This document shows, piece by piece, positions 1-6,503 of a DNA stretch of 12,710 bases. Every line of letters begins with the position of its first letter. Position 1 is the first letter of the stretch. The notes below the pieces were generated by a model that saw only the letters and a list, made by a program, of their open reading frames with translations, ran no database searches and was not told the DNA's origin. Origin of the DNA: Candidatus Woesearchaeota archaeon (GTDB lineage Archaea > Nanobdellota > Nanobdellia > Woesearchaeales > ARS49); contig JAPLZR010000124.1 of the NCBI GenBank assembly GCA_026394935.1, forward strand, positions 1 through 12,710, in the 5' to 3' direction. Position numbers and translations under genes: made by a program.

Positions 1-4
1 TCAT
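1..4 (-). CDS. Start of a further gene leaving the window, probable paralogue of the secreted protein at 190-1266
   Basis: On the minus strand an ATG lies at 2-4, preceded by exactly the promoter and leader sequence that precedes the ATG at 1264-1266. Only four bases of coding sequence are visible, so the product cannot be read. That it is a second member of the same secreted family is inferred only from the duplicated upstream region. Confidence 0.4.
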
Positions 5-27
5 TAAAGCAAAGAAACCAAAATTAG

Positions 28-35
28 TTTATAAA
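28..35 (-). promoter_or_regulatory. TATA box of the gene leaving the left edge
   Basis: TTTATAAA ends 23 nt before the ATG at 2-4, the spacing seen for the leaderless genes in this window. It is the duplicate of the box at 1290-1297. Confidence 0.6.
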
Positions 36-64
36 GTTTACTTAAAAAAAAAACTGAATACCAT

Positions 65-130
65 TCAACACTTGTCACAAAAGCCGAACTTGCCCTCTTT
101 CGACAAGCCAACAATAGCACCCTCATACAT
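65..130 (-). pseudogene. Truncated C-terminal fragment of the small Cys-containing gene
   Basis: Read on the minus strand, this stretch encodes the last 19 residues of the protein at 1327-1551, ending CDKC and the same TGA, with one change (Asp to Gly). Upstream the homology stops and two unrelated codons (Met, Tyr) follow an in-frame stop at 131-133. It is a 5'-truncated remnant created by the duplication. A 21-residue peptide could in principle start at the ATG at 128-130, and a weak TTATAA lies upstream at 151-156, but there is no Shine-Dalgarno. A scar is more likely than a gene. Confidence 0.85.
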
Positions 131-138
131 TTACGCAG

Positions 139-144
139 AAAAAA
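139..144 (-). terminator. Possible U-tract terminator of the secreted protein gene
   Basis: A run of six T on the minus strand lies about 45 nt beyond the stop at 190-192. Archaeal termination, aided by aCPSF1/FttA, uses U-rich tracts. One short tract is only weak evidence. Confidence 0.3.
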
Positions 145-189
145 GGGAGGTTATAAGGTTTTTTGGCAATTCATTTTCTTATTTAAATT

Positions 190-1266
190 TTACCTTTCAT
201 AACCAGTAACAAAAAGATTAACCGGGTTCATGCTTGCATTAGCAAAAACAGTTGAACCGCTAGGCACAACAAGAGGGGAATTAAAGGACCAAGGATTATC
301 CTGTCCACCCTTTGTACCAGAATAGACATAAAAAACTGGCAGGCTATCAATCCAGATAGTCGGAGCACTTCCACGATGGTAAGCGGTAAGGATGTAAAGA
401 GTTTTATTAGTTGGTACAGTATAACTTTGGATTTCTGAGAGTTCCATGACTTTGGCTGTAACCACAGAATTAACTTCGAGCGCGGTAACAGAAAGACTAA
501 CATGGTTGCTTTCATTAGCAAAAACAGTTGAACCGCCAGGCACAATAAGGGGAGAATTAAAGGAAAAAGGGCTATTCTGTCCACCCGTTGTACCAGAATA
601 GACATAAAAAACTGGCAGGCTATCAATCCAGATAGTCGCAGCATTGGCATGATAGGAGTAAGCGGTAAGGATGTAAAGAGTTTTATTAGTGGGTACAGTA
701 TAACTTTGGAGTTCTGAGAGTTCCATGACTTTGGCTGTACCGTTGAGTCCATCGGGAAAAGAAGGATTAATGTTATTGCCGCCATAAACATCAAGGCTGC
801 CATTAAAAGCAAAATCCCCTTTAAATATCCCCGCATCAATATCTTTTGCTGGATGCGACTGCAAGGGATCTTGCCAGTCGATATAAACAGCAGTTTCCCC
901 TCCGCGAACATTAGTTAAAACCACTTCAGTCTCATACCATTTCATATTTTCCGTATTATGCACGACCCAAGTGGCAGAATAAGTGCCTTTCTTCTCATTA
1001 CCCGCAGACAAAATCATTCCCACCCTATCATAACCGCCCTCATAAGGAAAAAAAGCAACTGCTTCTTTAATACCAACATCATCTTCAAAAGCCACCAAAA
1101 TATTCAACGACTGCCCAGGATAAACTTTAATCGGATTAGCCTGAGTATTAGTTATAACCGGCGCACCAGCAGAAAACAAGCCGGCAAAAAAACCAGTTAA
1201 GGAAAAAGCAGAAACACTAACCGAAAACAATAACAAAACTACCGCAAACACACACACTTTTTTCAT
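190..1266 (-). CDS. Secreted surface protein with Ig-like domain and two tandem C-terminal beta-rich repeats
   Basis: The 358-residue product begins with a Lys-Lys N-region and hydrophobic core ending near Ala20, a Sec-type signal peptide, so it is probably exported. Residues about 36-133 look like an Ig/Fn3-like beta domain with an IDWQDP ending (family name uncertain). Residues 177-269 and 270-358 are two copies of one module: both contain QSYTVPTNKTLYILTAY, then TIWIDSLPVFYVYSGT, then a STVFAN segment, a pattern resembling beta-sandwich adhesion or fibre domains. Sequons for N-glycosylation (N-x-S/T) occur at residues 155, 175, 194, 251, 287 and 343. There is no C-terminal membrane anchor. 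The start is fixed by a TATA box 23 nt upstream, implying a leaderless mRNA. The gene is flanked by the 125-bp direct repeat. Cell-surface binding or adhesion is inference. Confidence 0.85.
   Translation of the reverse strand: MKKVCVFAVVLLLFSVSVSAFSLTGFFAGLFSAGAPVITNTQANPIKVYPGQSLNILVAFEDDVGIKEAVAFFPYEGGYDRVGMILSAGNEKKGTYSATWVVHNTENMKWYETEVVLTNVRGGETAVYIDWQDPLQSHPAKDIDAGIFKGDFAFNGSLDVYGGNNINPSFPDGLNGTAKVMELSELQSYTVPTNKTLYILTAYSYHANAATIWIDSLPVFYVYSGTTGGQNSPFSFNSPLIVPGGSTVFANESNHVSLSVTALEVNSVVTAKVMELSEIQSYTVPTNKTLYILTAYHRGSAPTIWIDSLPVFYVYSGTKGGQDNPWSFNSPLVVPSGSTVFANASMNPVNLFVTGYER
193..459 (-). repeat. Intragenic tandem repeat, second unit (residues 270-358)
   Basis: This is the second copy of the module, offset about 279 bp from the first. 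Long DNA stretches, for example those encoding the LPVFYVYSG and MELSE segments, are nearly identical at nucleotide level, indicating a fairly recent internal duplication or ongoing homogenisation. Confidence 0.9.
460..738 (-). repeat. Intragenic tandem repeat, first unit (residues 177-269)
   Basis: This is the first copy of the module. Compared with the second unit it has a longer segment after LTAY (SYHANAA versus HRGSAP) and a short linker, ALEVNSVV, at its end. Confidence 0.9.
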
Positions 1267-1387
1267 TAAAGCAAAGAAACCAAAATTAGTTTATAAAGTT
1301 TACTTAAAAAAAAAACTGAATACCATTCAACACTTGTCACAAAAGCCGAACTTGCCCTCTTTCGACAAGCCAACAATAGCATCCTCA
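1263..1387. repeat. 125-bp direct repeat, right copy
   Basis: Partner of bases 1-125. It spans the start codon of the secreted protein gene, its promoter and the 3' end of the intact small gene, and is the presumed original context. Confidence 0.97.
1290..1297 (-). promoter_or_regulatory. TATA box of the secreted protein gene
   Basis: TTTATAAA ends 23 nt before the ATG at 1264-1266 and is flanked upstream by an A/T-rich BRE-like region. The spacing implies a leaderless transcript. Confidence 0.7.
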
Positions 1388-1551
1388 AGCTTCTTACTGT
1401 GCTTCTTAAGGTCAACTTCTATTTCATTAAGCATTTTCTCGCACAAAGGATGACCTGCAGCCTTAGCATCCTTCCTATACTGGTCCAAACGCCAAATAAT
1501 ACGCCTAAAATCAACCAGCAAAGCAGTCTTATTGAAATTACAATTATGCAT
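1327..1551 (-). CDS. Small Cys-containing helical protein, unknown function (74 aa)
   Basis: I do not recognise the family. The product is predicted to be mostly helical, with charged amphipathic stretches and cysteines at 4, 37, 71 and 74; the last two form a C-terminal CDKC that could bind metal or form a disulfide. An upstream in-frame ATG at 1570-1572 would add seven residues, but the ATG at 1549-1551 is preceded by GAGGTGAT with a 4-nt spacer, the same arrangement as two other genes here, so it is chosen. The gene follows the amidotransferase-like gene with a 40-bp gap and has a possible promoter of its own. Its 3' end was copied in the duplication at the left edge. Confidence 0.7.
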   Translation of the reverse strand: MHNCNFNKTALLVDFRRIIWRLDQYRKDAKAAGHPLCEKMLNEIEVDLKKHSKKLEDAIVGLSKEGKFGFCDKC

Positions 1552-1555
1552 ACAA

Positions 1556-1563
1556 ATCACCTC
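1556..1563 (-). promoter_or_regulatory. Shine-Dalgarno of the small Cys-containing gene
   Basis: GAGGTGAT is complementary to the 16S rRNA 3' end, 4 nt before the ATG at 1549-1551. It decides the start. Confidence 0.75.
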
Positions 1564-1590
1564 TCTTTTCACACACAGTAGAATATCCAG

Positions 1591-1598
1591 TTTAAAAA
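1591..1598 (-). promoter_or_regulatory. Possible TATA box of the small Cys-containing gene
   Basis: TTTTTAAA on the minus strand ends 39 nt before the ATG, leaving room for a leader of about 16 nt that contains the Shine-Dalgarno. It overlaps the stop codon of the upstream gene. Confidence 0.4.
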
Positions 1599-2215
1599 TT
1601 TATGCGCTCGTAAGAGCCATCAGGCTTAACAGTCAATAAAGAACGGTCAAACAAAGGAGACCAAACACGGTCTTTCAACCTCTCAGAGCTGACAACTGTG
1701 CTGTTATTATCATCAGAAAAAAACATCTGATACTTATCCTCTTTCTCCTGCGCATAACGCACACCAACAAACATTTTTTCAGGGCTAATCAAAATACAGT
1801 TCGCACCATAAAAATCCCTAAGCTCAGACATCGCCTTAATAAAAGAAGACTCAACATTCTTAAAATCAAGATATTGGGCAAGATGGTCAATCAGCTTGCG
1901 CGGATTATAAGCACCATTGCTAAAACAAGTATTATGAAACGCCCATAAAGGACCTGCCTTGAAAGGATGAGTGAACTCGATCGAAGCATTCTGAGAAGTA
2001 TTACGGGCATGAAAAACAACAAGGTCAGACAAAAAAGGCTTTTCAATCGATTTATCAACAAGACAGGAACGAGCAGACTTGCGGACAACCAAACCATTCT
2101 TAGAACGATAAGCAAGACCCCAACCCTTCACATGACCTGCCTTAGCCATATGCTGCAAACCCTTCACCAAGTACTCAACATCAACAACACCAGCCCCAGC
2201 AATCATACGACACAT
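1592..2215 (-). CDS. Stand-alone class II glutamine amidotransferase-like protein (207 aa)
   Basis: The N-terminus MCRMIAGAG fits Ntn-type class II glutamine amidotransferases, where Cys2 becomes the N-terminal nucleophile after Met removal. Further landmarks are GWGLAY (31-36), FHARN (68-72), HPF (83-85) and FHNT (93-96), in the order of the family. The usual HNG motif is altered to HNT, and no synthetase or transferase domain follows, so the acceptor is unknown. An upstream ATG at 2237-2239 would bury the catalytic Cys at residue 10. The ATG at 2213-2215 is chosen because it puts Cys at position 2 and because a TATA-like box lies 22 nt before it. The gene lies 43 bp downstream of the PHP gene on the same strand. 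Fold assignment is confident, activity less so. Confidence 0.75.
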   Translation of the reverse strand: MCRMIAGAGVVDVEYLVKGLQHMAKAGHVKGWGLAYRSKNGLVVRKSARSCLVDKSIEKPFLSDLVVFHARNTSQNASIEFTHPFKAGPLWAFHNTCFSNGAYNPRKLIDHLAQYLDFKNVESSFIKAMSELRDFYGANCILISPEKMFVGVRYAQEKEDKYQMFFSDDNNSTVVSSERLKDRVWSPLFDRSLLTVKPDGSYERINF

Positions 2216-2237
2216 AAACAAAACGGGAAAGACGGGC

Positions 2238-2245
2238 ATTAAAAA
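2238..2245 (-). promoter_or_regulatory. TATA-like box of the amidotransferase-like gene
   Basis: TTTTTAAT ends 22 nt before the ATG at 2213-2215, matching leaderless spacing, and it overlaps the alternative upstream ATG. Confidence 0.5.
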
Positions 2246-2258
2246 GGATTTCTATACT

Positions 2259-2936
2259 CTAATGCTCAGGAACCCAAAACTTATGTTCCTTCAAATACTT
2301 GAAACCAGCTTTGCGGTTGTACTTCAGCTCATACAAATTATGAGCATCGCTGTTTACCATGACCATCCTGCTACGCGCAAGAATCTTCTCCAAAACACGC
2401 AAGTCAGAATAACCCCGAACAAAATTGCCAGTATTAAACTCCATCGGAATGCCGTGATCATTAGCAGCACCAGTCACCTGCCCAATATCGACATCTTTTG
2501 CAAAATACTTGAAGTCAGGATGACCGATGCAGTCAATCCTCTCGTGATACCTCTTAATGGCATTAACATAAGCCTGAGTAATCCTCTTCGGCTTGTTCTG
2601 GAAAACATCATTATGCGCTGACAAAATAACGAAATCAGAATCAACACCATCAATATCAAAACAAACATCACCATCCCTGTTCAGAAGGTCAGCCTCAACA
2701 CCAAAGGCCACTTCAACCTTGTTAAAAACATTTTTCCAGCGATCAACAAGCTTGCGGAAAGTCTTCTTTGCAACACCATAATGATCAAGCGTTGCCTGAG
2801 AATGGTCGGTAATCGCAATCTTCTTCAAACCAAGCACGCCGGCATACTGAACAATCTCATCAATCGTGTTCAAGCCATCAGAAAAGTTCAGGCTGTGAAT
2901 ATGACCATCTTCCCTTCCAGGATTAACAATTCTCAT
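2259..2936 (-). CDS. PHP-domain metal-dependent phosphoesterase
   Basis: The 225-residue protein carries the full set of PHP (polymerase and histidinol phosphatase) metal-binding motifs: GHIHS (H12, H14), ITDHS (D44, H45), GVEAD (E81), SAHND (H108), GHPD (H139) and NSDAH (D197, H199). The PHP fold holds two or three metal ions and hydrolyses phosphoester bonds. Relatives include histidinol phosphatase, 3',5'-nucleoside bisphosphate phosphatases and the PHP domain of DNA polymerase X. It is about the size of a single PHP domain with nothing fused. Substrate cannot be told from sequence, and no histidine-biosynthesis genes are nearby. The start follows a TATA box by 23 nt; a weak AGGTG lies 9 nt upstream of the ATG. 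Confidence 0.88.
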   Translation of the reverse strand: MRIVNPGREDGHIHSLNFSDGLNTIDEIVQYAGVLGLKKIAITDHSQATLDHYGVAKKTFRKLVDRWKNVFNKVEVAFGVEADLLNRDGDVCFDIDGVDSDFVILSAHNDVFQNKPKRITQAYVNAIKRYHERIDCIGHPDFKYFAKDVDIGQVTGAANDHGIPMEFNTGNFVRGYSDLRVLEKILARSRMVMVNSDAHNLYELKYNRKAGFKYLKEHKFWVPEH

Positions 2937-2959
2937 AAGCGCACCTGCTCATGGCGCAC

Positions 2960-2967
2960 TTATAAAT
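2960..2967 (-). promoter_or_regulatory. TATA box of the PHP gene
   Basis: ATTTATAA ends 23 nt before the ATG at 2934-2936, in the short gap between this gene and the acetyltransferase gene. Confidence 0.6.
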
Positions 2968-2986
2968 CTTTGCTACCAAGAAGTAG

Positions 2987-3619
2987 TCATTTATCTACAA
3001 AACCACTAACAACACTGCCAGGAAGAACAGCACCTTTCTTAGCAACGTATGTTCCTGGGTTCAAAACAGAATTACAGCCGGTCTGAGAGCCAGACTCAAG
3101 AACAGCGCCAAGCTTTCTCAAACCAGTGCTCTTCTTGTCCCTGCCCATCTTAATGATATCGCCATCAAACCTCAAGTTCGCTAATTTAGTGCCGGCACCA
3201 AGATTGCACCTCTTACCAACAATGCTGTCACCGACATAATTGAAATGAGCGCAATGAGAACCATCCATAATAATAGAATTCTTGATTTCAGCAGAGCCGA
3301 TTTTGCAGTCACTGCCAATAATACAGGGACCGCGCAAATAAGCAAAAGGACCAATAATTGAATTCTCACCAATAATGACAGGACCCTCAATGACAGTAGG
3401 AGCTTTCAGAACAGAGTTTTTTCCAAGAATAAAAGGAACATCCCACTTCACACCAGTCTCAATCTGACCCTGAATACTCTCCTTTTCCACAGTTAACTTA
3501 TCAAGAATCTTCAACGCCTCCCAAGGATACTTCAAAGAAAGCTTTGCCTTAGGGTCCAACTGTTTCAGAACATTCTCCAACCAATCACTCAACTCTTTTA
3601 CGAACTCCATAGCACTCAT
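2987..3619 (-). CDS. Left-handed beta-helix acetyltransferase, GlmU C-terminal-like, lacking the nucleotidyltransferase domain
   Basis: From about residue 60, hexapeptide-type turns (VIIGEN, CIIGSD, KIGSAE, SIVGKR) build a left-handed beta-helix. AHFNYVGDS around H125 matches the catalytic-His region of the GlmU acetyltransferase domain, followed by NLGAGTKLANLRFDG (139-153) and a KLGAV..TGCNSVLNPG segment. The first 60 residues, including YPWEALKIL, resemble only the tail of a sugar-nucleotide nucleotidyltransferase; the catalytic nucleotidyltransferase domain is absent (210 residues versus about 400 for the bifunctional archaeal enzymes). Acetyl-CoA-dependent N-acetylation of a hexosamine phosphate is the likely role. 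It starts 4 nt after the HAD stop, so it is probably co-transcribed with that gene. No Shine-Dalgarno is seen. Confidence 0.82.
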   Translation of the reverse strand: MSAMEFVKELSDWLENVLKQLDPKAKLSLKYPWEALKILDKLTVEKESIQGQIETGVKWDVPFILGKNSVLKAPTVIEGPVIIGENSIIGPFAYLRGPCIIGSDCKIGSAEIKNSIIMDGSHCAHFNYVGDSIVGKRCNLGAGTKLANLRFDGDIIKMGRDKKSTGLRKLGAVLESGSQTGCNSVLNPGTYVAKKGAVLPGSVVSGFVDK

Positions 3620-3623
3620 TTAG

Positions 3624-4202
3624 CTAATGAAACTTATAAAACTTACTTAACGCGCTCTTCAGCTGAACAGCATCCTTGAAAACAATGCCGTGCATGCCGG
3701 CTTTTTTTGCAGCCTCAACATTCTCTTCCTTATCATCAACAAAAACAATATCAGAAGGAGCAACCTGAAGCTTTTCAACAACAGCACGATAAGCGCGCGG
3801 GTCTGGCTTCATAAAACCAATCTCAAAACTCACAAACACATTATTAAAAAAGTCATGCCAGCCTTTTTTCCTGCACAACTCAAAATGCAAAGGAAACTGA
3901 TTGCTGAGCATAGAAACAGGAAGGGGTTTAATGATATCAACAACAGCATCATCAAGTCTTGCTATTTCATCAAAACAGTTGATGAAGATACGCTCTAACT
4001 CAGATGGAGAAACATTGTATCTTTTGCCGATACGAGCCCATAACTCCTGCATAGAAATCTTGCCGGTCTCGCACAGCTCAAAATCAGGCTTAGTGGAAGA
4101 ACGAAACTCAGGATCTGAAGCATGCGCATAAGCACACCATCTGGAAACAACAACAGAACTCCACTTCACAACAACACCGAACATGTCGAAGATGAATATC
4201 AT
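3624..4202 (-). CDS. HAD-superfamily hydrolase (class IA-like) with atypical motif I
   Basis: The 192-residue protein has the HAD motifs: IFDMFGV with nucleophile D6, LSNQ (S100) as motif II, MKPDP (K132) as motif III and FVDDKEENVEAAKKAGM (D156, D157) as motif IV. A helical cap lies between residues about 15 and 85. Motif I is normally DxDG; here the third position is Phe8, so the usual acid/base Asp is missing. This occurs in some YihX-like members (DxG) but Phe is unusual. Phosphatase activity toward a small phosphorylated metabolite is likely but uncertain. Together with the acetyltransferase 4 nt downstream it may act in sugar-phosphate metabolism (inference). The start is leaderless, 22 nt after a TATA box. 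Confidence 0.85.
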   Translation of the reverse strand: MIFIFDMFGVVVKWSSVVVSRWCAYAHASDPEFRSSTKPDFELCETGKISMQELWARIGKRYNVSPSELERIFINCFDEIARLDDAVVDIIKPLPVSMLSNQFPLHFELCRKKGWHDFFNNVFVSFEIGFMKPDPRAYRAVVEKLQVAPSDIVFVDDKEENVEAAKKAGMHGIVFKDAVQLKSALSKFYKFH

Positions 4203-4224
4203 GAAACCAAGATGAAATAAATAG

Positions 4225-4232
4225 TATAAAAA
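4225..4232 (-). promoter_or_regulatory. TATA box of the HAD-acetyltransferase operon
   Basis: TTTTTATA on the minus strand ends 22 nt before the ATG at 4200-4202. It lies in the 74-bp divergent region shared with the plus-strand gene at 4277. Confidence 0.6.
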
Positions 4233-4246
4233 CGTTCTGCGATAAG

Positions 4247-4254
4247 TTTATTAA
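4247..4254 (+). promoter_or_regulatory. TATA-like box of the gene at 4277
   Basis: TTTATTAA ends 22 nt before the ATG at 4277, so leaderless transcription is likely. Confidence 0.5.
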
Positions 4255-4276
4255 CGAAATATTATTATCCAGAAAT

Positions 4277-4696
4277 ATGGCAGAATACGGAGTAGAAAGA
4301 TTAGGCAAAATATTCTCAACATTATACAATAATGTCCTGGGTGAGGCTGGACTGTATAAAGATTCAATCGTCAAAGAACTTTTCAAATCCCAGTTCTCTG
4401 AACTACCAAAAACGGCAGCAAGAATAGCAGGACATCTAGCAACAGCCATAGAACAGCTCGATCTAATAATTCCCCTCTGCGATGATGGAGTTTACAAGGA
4501 CACCCTAAATGCATATAAAAAGAAAATGCAGGATTTGATGGAGTTATACTTGTCCATCGCAAGAAATAAAGGACTTTATGACGAGAAACTACTCGCCGAT
4601 GATGTGAAAAAATGGGGTTTCGGCAAACAAACCGCGATCGAACCCTTCTTTGCAATGTTACAAAAAACAGTAAATCTTGTCAAGATATATTCTTAA
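4277..4696 (+). CDS. Helical protein of unknown function (139 aa)
   Basis: I do not recognise a family. The sequence is almost entirely predicted helix, acidic and basic residues alternating with Leu/Ile, without signal peptide or membrane segment, so it is probably a cytosolic helical bundle. There is one Cys (in PLCDDG). The start is supported by a TATA-like box 22 nt upstream in the divergent region shared with the HAD gene. It is convergent with the gene at 4698, one base apart, so the two transcripts must overlap at their 3' ends. That it is a real gene is supported by the promoter and by close packing with no competing ORF of similar quality. Confidence 0.65.
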   Translation: MAEYGVERLGKIFSTLYNNVLGEAGLYKDSIVKELFKSQFSELPKTAARIAGHLATAIEQLDLIIPLCDDGVYKDTLNAYKKKMQDLMELYLSIARNKGLYDEKLLADDVKKWGFGKQTAIEPFFAMLQKTVNLVKIYS

Positions 4697-4697
4697 A

Positions 4698-5258
4698 TCA
4701 TAACAATTTATCAACAAGGCAGGCAAGCGATTCATTTTCATTAAAAACAACGTTTATCCGGCGGTGAAGCCTCTTCTGAATATCATGCCTGATAGAAGCA
4801 AAACCCTCTTGATCCACACCAATATTTTTAGGAGAAATCAAGCCAGCTATCTGCTCCCTGATCCGTTCATCAGTAAGACCACACGCATACTTTTCATCAG
4901 GCGCGAATGCGTGCTCGCGGTCATGAACAAATGCAGACCAGACAGCATAAGCGACCAGCGCATAATTAACAATCTCCTCACCGGTCTTTTCCTTTAATGA
5001 CTGAATCGAATCATCAAAATTCCTGCGGAAAAACCTGATATCACGTTTAAGCTGATTCTCGTCTGCCCCGTGCCTGTAATGAAGATAAACAGCAAGCGAA
5101 ACAAAACTTTTTTGCAATTCAGCATAAAGAGAACGGCTAAGAACAGCTTTTGACAAAGAAGAATCATTTAAAACATCAGATTCACGCTGTCCTAATTCAA
5201 GACAGGCACTGCGAACCTTTCTTTCAACATCCGTAAAAACGTAATCAAATTGATCCAT
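4698..5258 (-). CDS. Helical protein of unknown function (186 aa)
   Basis: I do not recognise the family. The protein appears all-helical, with a moderately hydrophobic segment (NYALVAYAVWSAFVHD, about residues 98-113) that is too polar at its end for a clear membrane helix. It ends in a charged C-terminal helix. The start has GGGAG 4 nt before the ATG and a TATA box 30 nt upstream, giving a leader of only a few bases. It is divergent from the radical SAM gene across a 108-bp region and convergent with the helical gene at 4277-4696. Confidence 0.65.
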   Translation of the reverse strand: MDQFDYVFTDVERKVRSACLELGQRESDVLNDSSLSKAVLSRSLYAELQKSFVSLAVYLHYRHGADENQLKRDIRFFRRNFDDSIQSLKEKTGEEIVNYALVAYAVWSAFVHDREHAFAPDEKYACGLTDERIREQIAGLISPKNIGVDQEGFASIRHDIQKRLHRRINVVFNENESLACLVDKLL

Positions 5259-5288
5259 GCATCTCCCGACGACAGTATACTTTCGCCC

Positions 5289-5296
5289 TTTTTAAA
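5289..5296 (-). promoter_or_regulatory. TATA box of the 186-aa gene
   Basis: TTTAAAAA on the minus strand ends 30 nt before the ATG at 5256-5258, with the Shine-Dalgarno-like GGGAG (5263-5267) between them. Confidence 0.5.
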
Positions 5297-5336
5297 TGTT
5301 TCTATTTTTACCACTCGATAGTTATGAAAAGAAGGG

Positions 5337-5344
5337 TTTAAAAA
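5337..5344 (+). promoter_or_regulatory. TATA box of the radical SAM gene
   Basis: TTTAAAAA ends 22 nt before the ATG at 5367. Several ATGs between box and start are out of frame, so the leaderless start at 5367 fits best. Confidence 0.6.
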
Positions 5345-5366
5345 TGGATGCGCATGAACACCCCAT

Positions 5367-6503
5367 ATGCACATCAAAAAAACAAAATGGCACTCATACT
5401 GCACAGGAGACTTAGCCAAAGGGTGCAGGCTGTGCGTCAAAGGAAAGAAATTAGTACTGTTTATCACGGGACTCTGCGCGCAAAGATGCTTCTATTGCCC
5501 TGTAAGCGAGCACAAGTATGGAAAAGATGTTGTCTACGCAAACGAATGGCAGGTTTCAGACATAGAAGACCCAAAAGAACTCCTTGAAGAAGCAAGACTA
5601 ACAGAAGCAGAAGGAGCAGGAATAACAGGCGGAGACCCACTGGTAAACGTAGACAGATGCGTAAAGTACATCAAGATATTGAAACAGAAGTATGGAAAGA
5701 AGTTTCATATTCATTTGTACACGCCACTAAAACTGGTTAATGAGGAAAGATTACAGAAATTATATGACGCGGGCTTGGATGAAATAAGATTCCACCCTGA
5801 TTTGGACGACAGCTCTTTGTGGACAAGAATAGAACTCGCAAAAAAATATGACTGGTCAATAGGAGTAGAAATACCAGCAGTACCAGGGTACGAAGAAAAA
5901 ACAAAAAAACTGATAGATTACATCGCCGACAAAGCAGAATTCTTGAATTTAAACGAGCTGGAAAGGTCTGACACAACAGCAGCACATTACAAACTAGACG
6001 AAATGAACATGAAAACAAGAGACGACATAAGCTACGGAGTAAAAGGAAGCGAAGAAACAGCACTAGAACTGCTCGAATACGCCAAAACCAAAGGGCTCAC
6101 AGGACACTACTGCACAGCAAAACTAAAAGACGCAGTACAAATGAGAACAAGAATACAAAAAAGAGCAGAAAATGTAGCTTTGCAAACAGACGCAATAACA
6201 GACGAAGGAACACTCGTAAGAGGAGTTGCGTATCTGCCAGACCTAGCACCGGACTTCGGATATCACGAAAAACTAAAGATTGCAAAGAAAGAAGAAATAA
6301 TGCCGAAACTACTCGAACTCAAAGAAAAACTAATGAAAATAGGAATAAATGCCGTTGTAGATGAAAAGAAATTACGGCTCCTAACATCAGAAAAAATAAT
6401 ACAAAAGAAAGCAAAAGAGATAAAAGAATTAGGACTGAAACCAGCAATAGTAGAAGAATATCCCACAGCAGACGCGACAGAAGTGGACATACAATTCATC
6501 TAA
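5367..6503 (+). CDS. Radical SAM protein, COG2108-like (pyruvate formate-lyase-activating-enzyme related)
   Basis: The 378-residue protein has the radical SAM cluster motif C37-x3-C41-x2-C44 (GLCAQRCFYCPV), which holds a 4Fe-4S cluster that cleaves S-adenosylmethionine, and GITGGDP at 85-91 for SAM binding. Upstream are three more cysteines (C12, C20, C23; GCRLCVKG), a pattern I recall from the archaeal COG2108 group, which could bind Zn or a second Fe-S cluster. The TIM-barrel-like core extends to about residue 270, and the remaining about 110 residues form a Lys/Glu-rich C-terminal extension. Substrate and pathway are unknown; no maturation target or glycyl-radical enzyme is nearby. Transcription is from a promoter 22 nt upstream. 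The 3' end overlaps the convergent gene at 6496 by 8 bp. Confidence 0.85.
   Translation: MHIKKTKWHSYCTGDLAKGCRLCVKGKKLVLFITGLCAQRCFYCPVSEHKYGKDVVYANEWQVSDIEDPKELLEEARLTEAEGAGITGGDPLVNVDRCVKYIKILKQKYGKKFHIHLYTPLKLVNEERLQKLYDAGLDEIRFHPDLDDSSLWTRIELAKKYDWSIGVEIPAVPGYEEKTKKLIDYIADKAEFLNLNELERSDTTAAHYKLDEMNMKTRDDISYGVKGSEETALELLEYAKTKGLTGHYCTAKLKDAVQMRTRIQKRAENVALQTDAITDEGTLVRGVAYLPDLAPDFGYHEKLKIAKKEEIMPKLLELKEKLMKIGINAVVDEKKLRLLTSEKIIQKKAKEIKELGLKPAIVEEYPTADATEVDIQFI

Larger units (their letters stand above)
1..125. repeat. 125-bp direct repeat, left copy
   Basis: Bases 1-125 match 1263-1387 at a constant offset of 1262 bp, with a single mismatch (120 C versus 1382 T). The repeat breaks at 126/1388. 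The copy covers a start codon (2-4, minus strand), its TATA box (28-35), the intergenic spacer and the last 19 codons of the gene found intact at 1327-1551. It may extend left beyond the window. It looks like one end of a tandem duplication. Confidence 0.97.

Noticed and set aside
228..911. 227-codon open frame on the minus strand inside the secreted protein gene
   Set aside because: It is an out-of-frame shadow whose repeats simply mirror the repeated DNA of the real gene, and it lacks a promoter or ribosome binding site.
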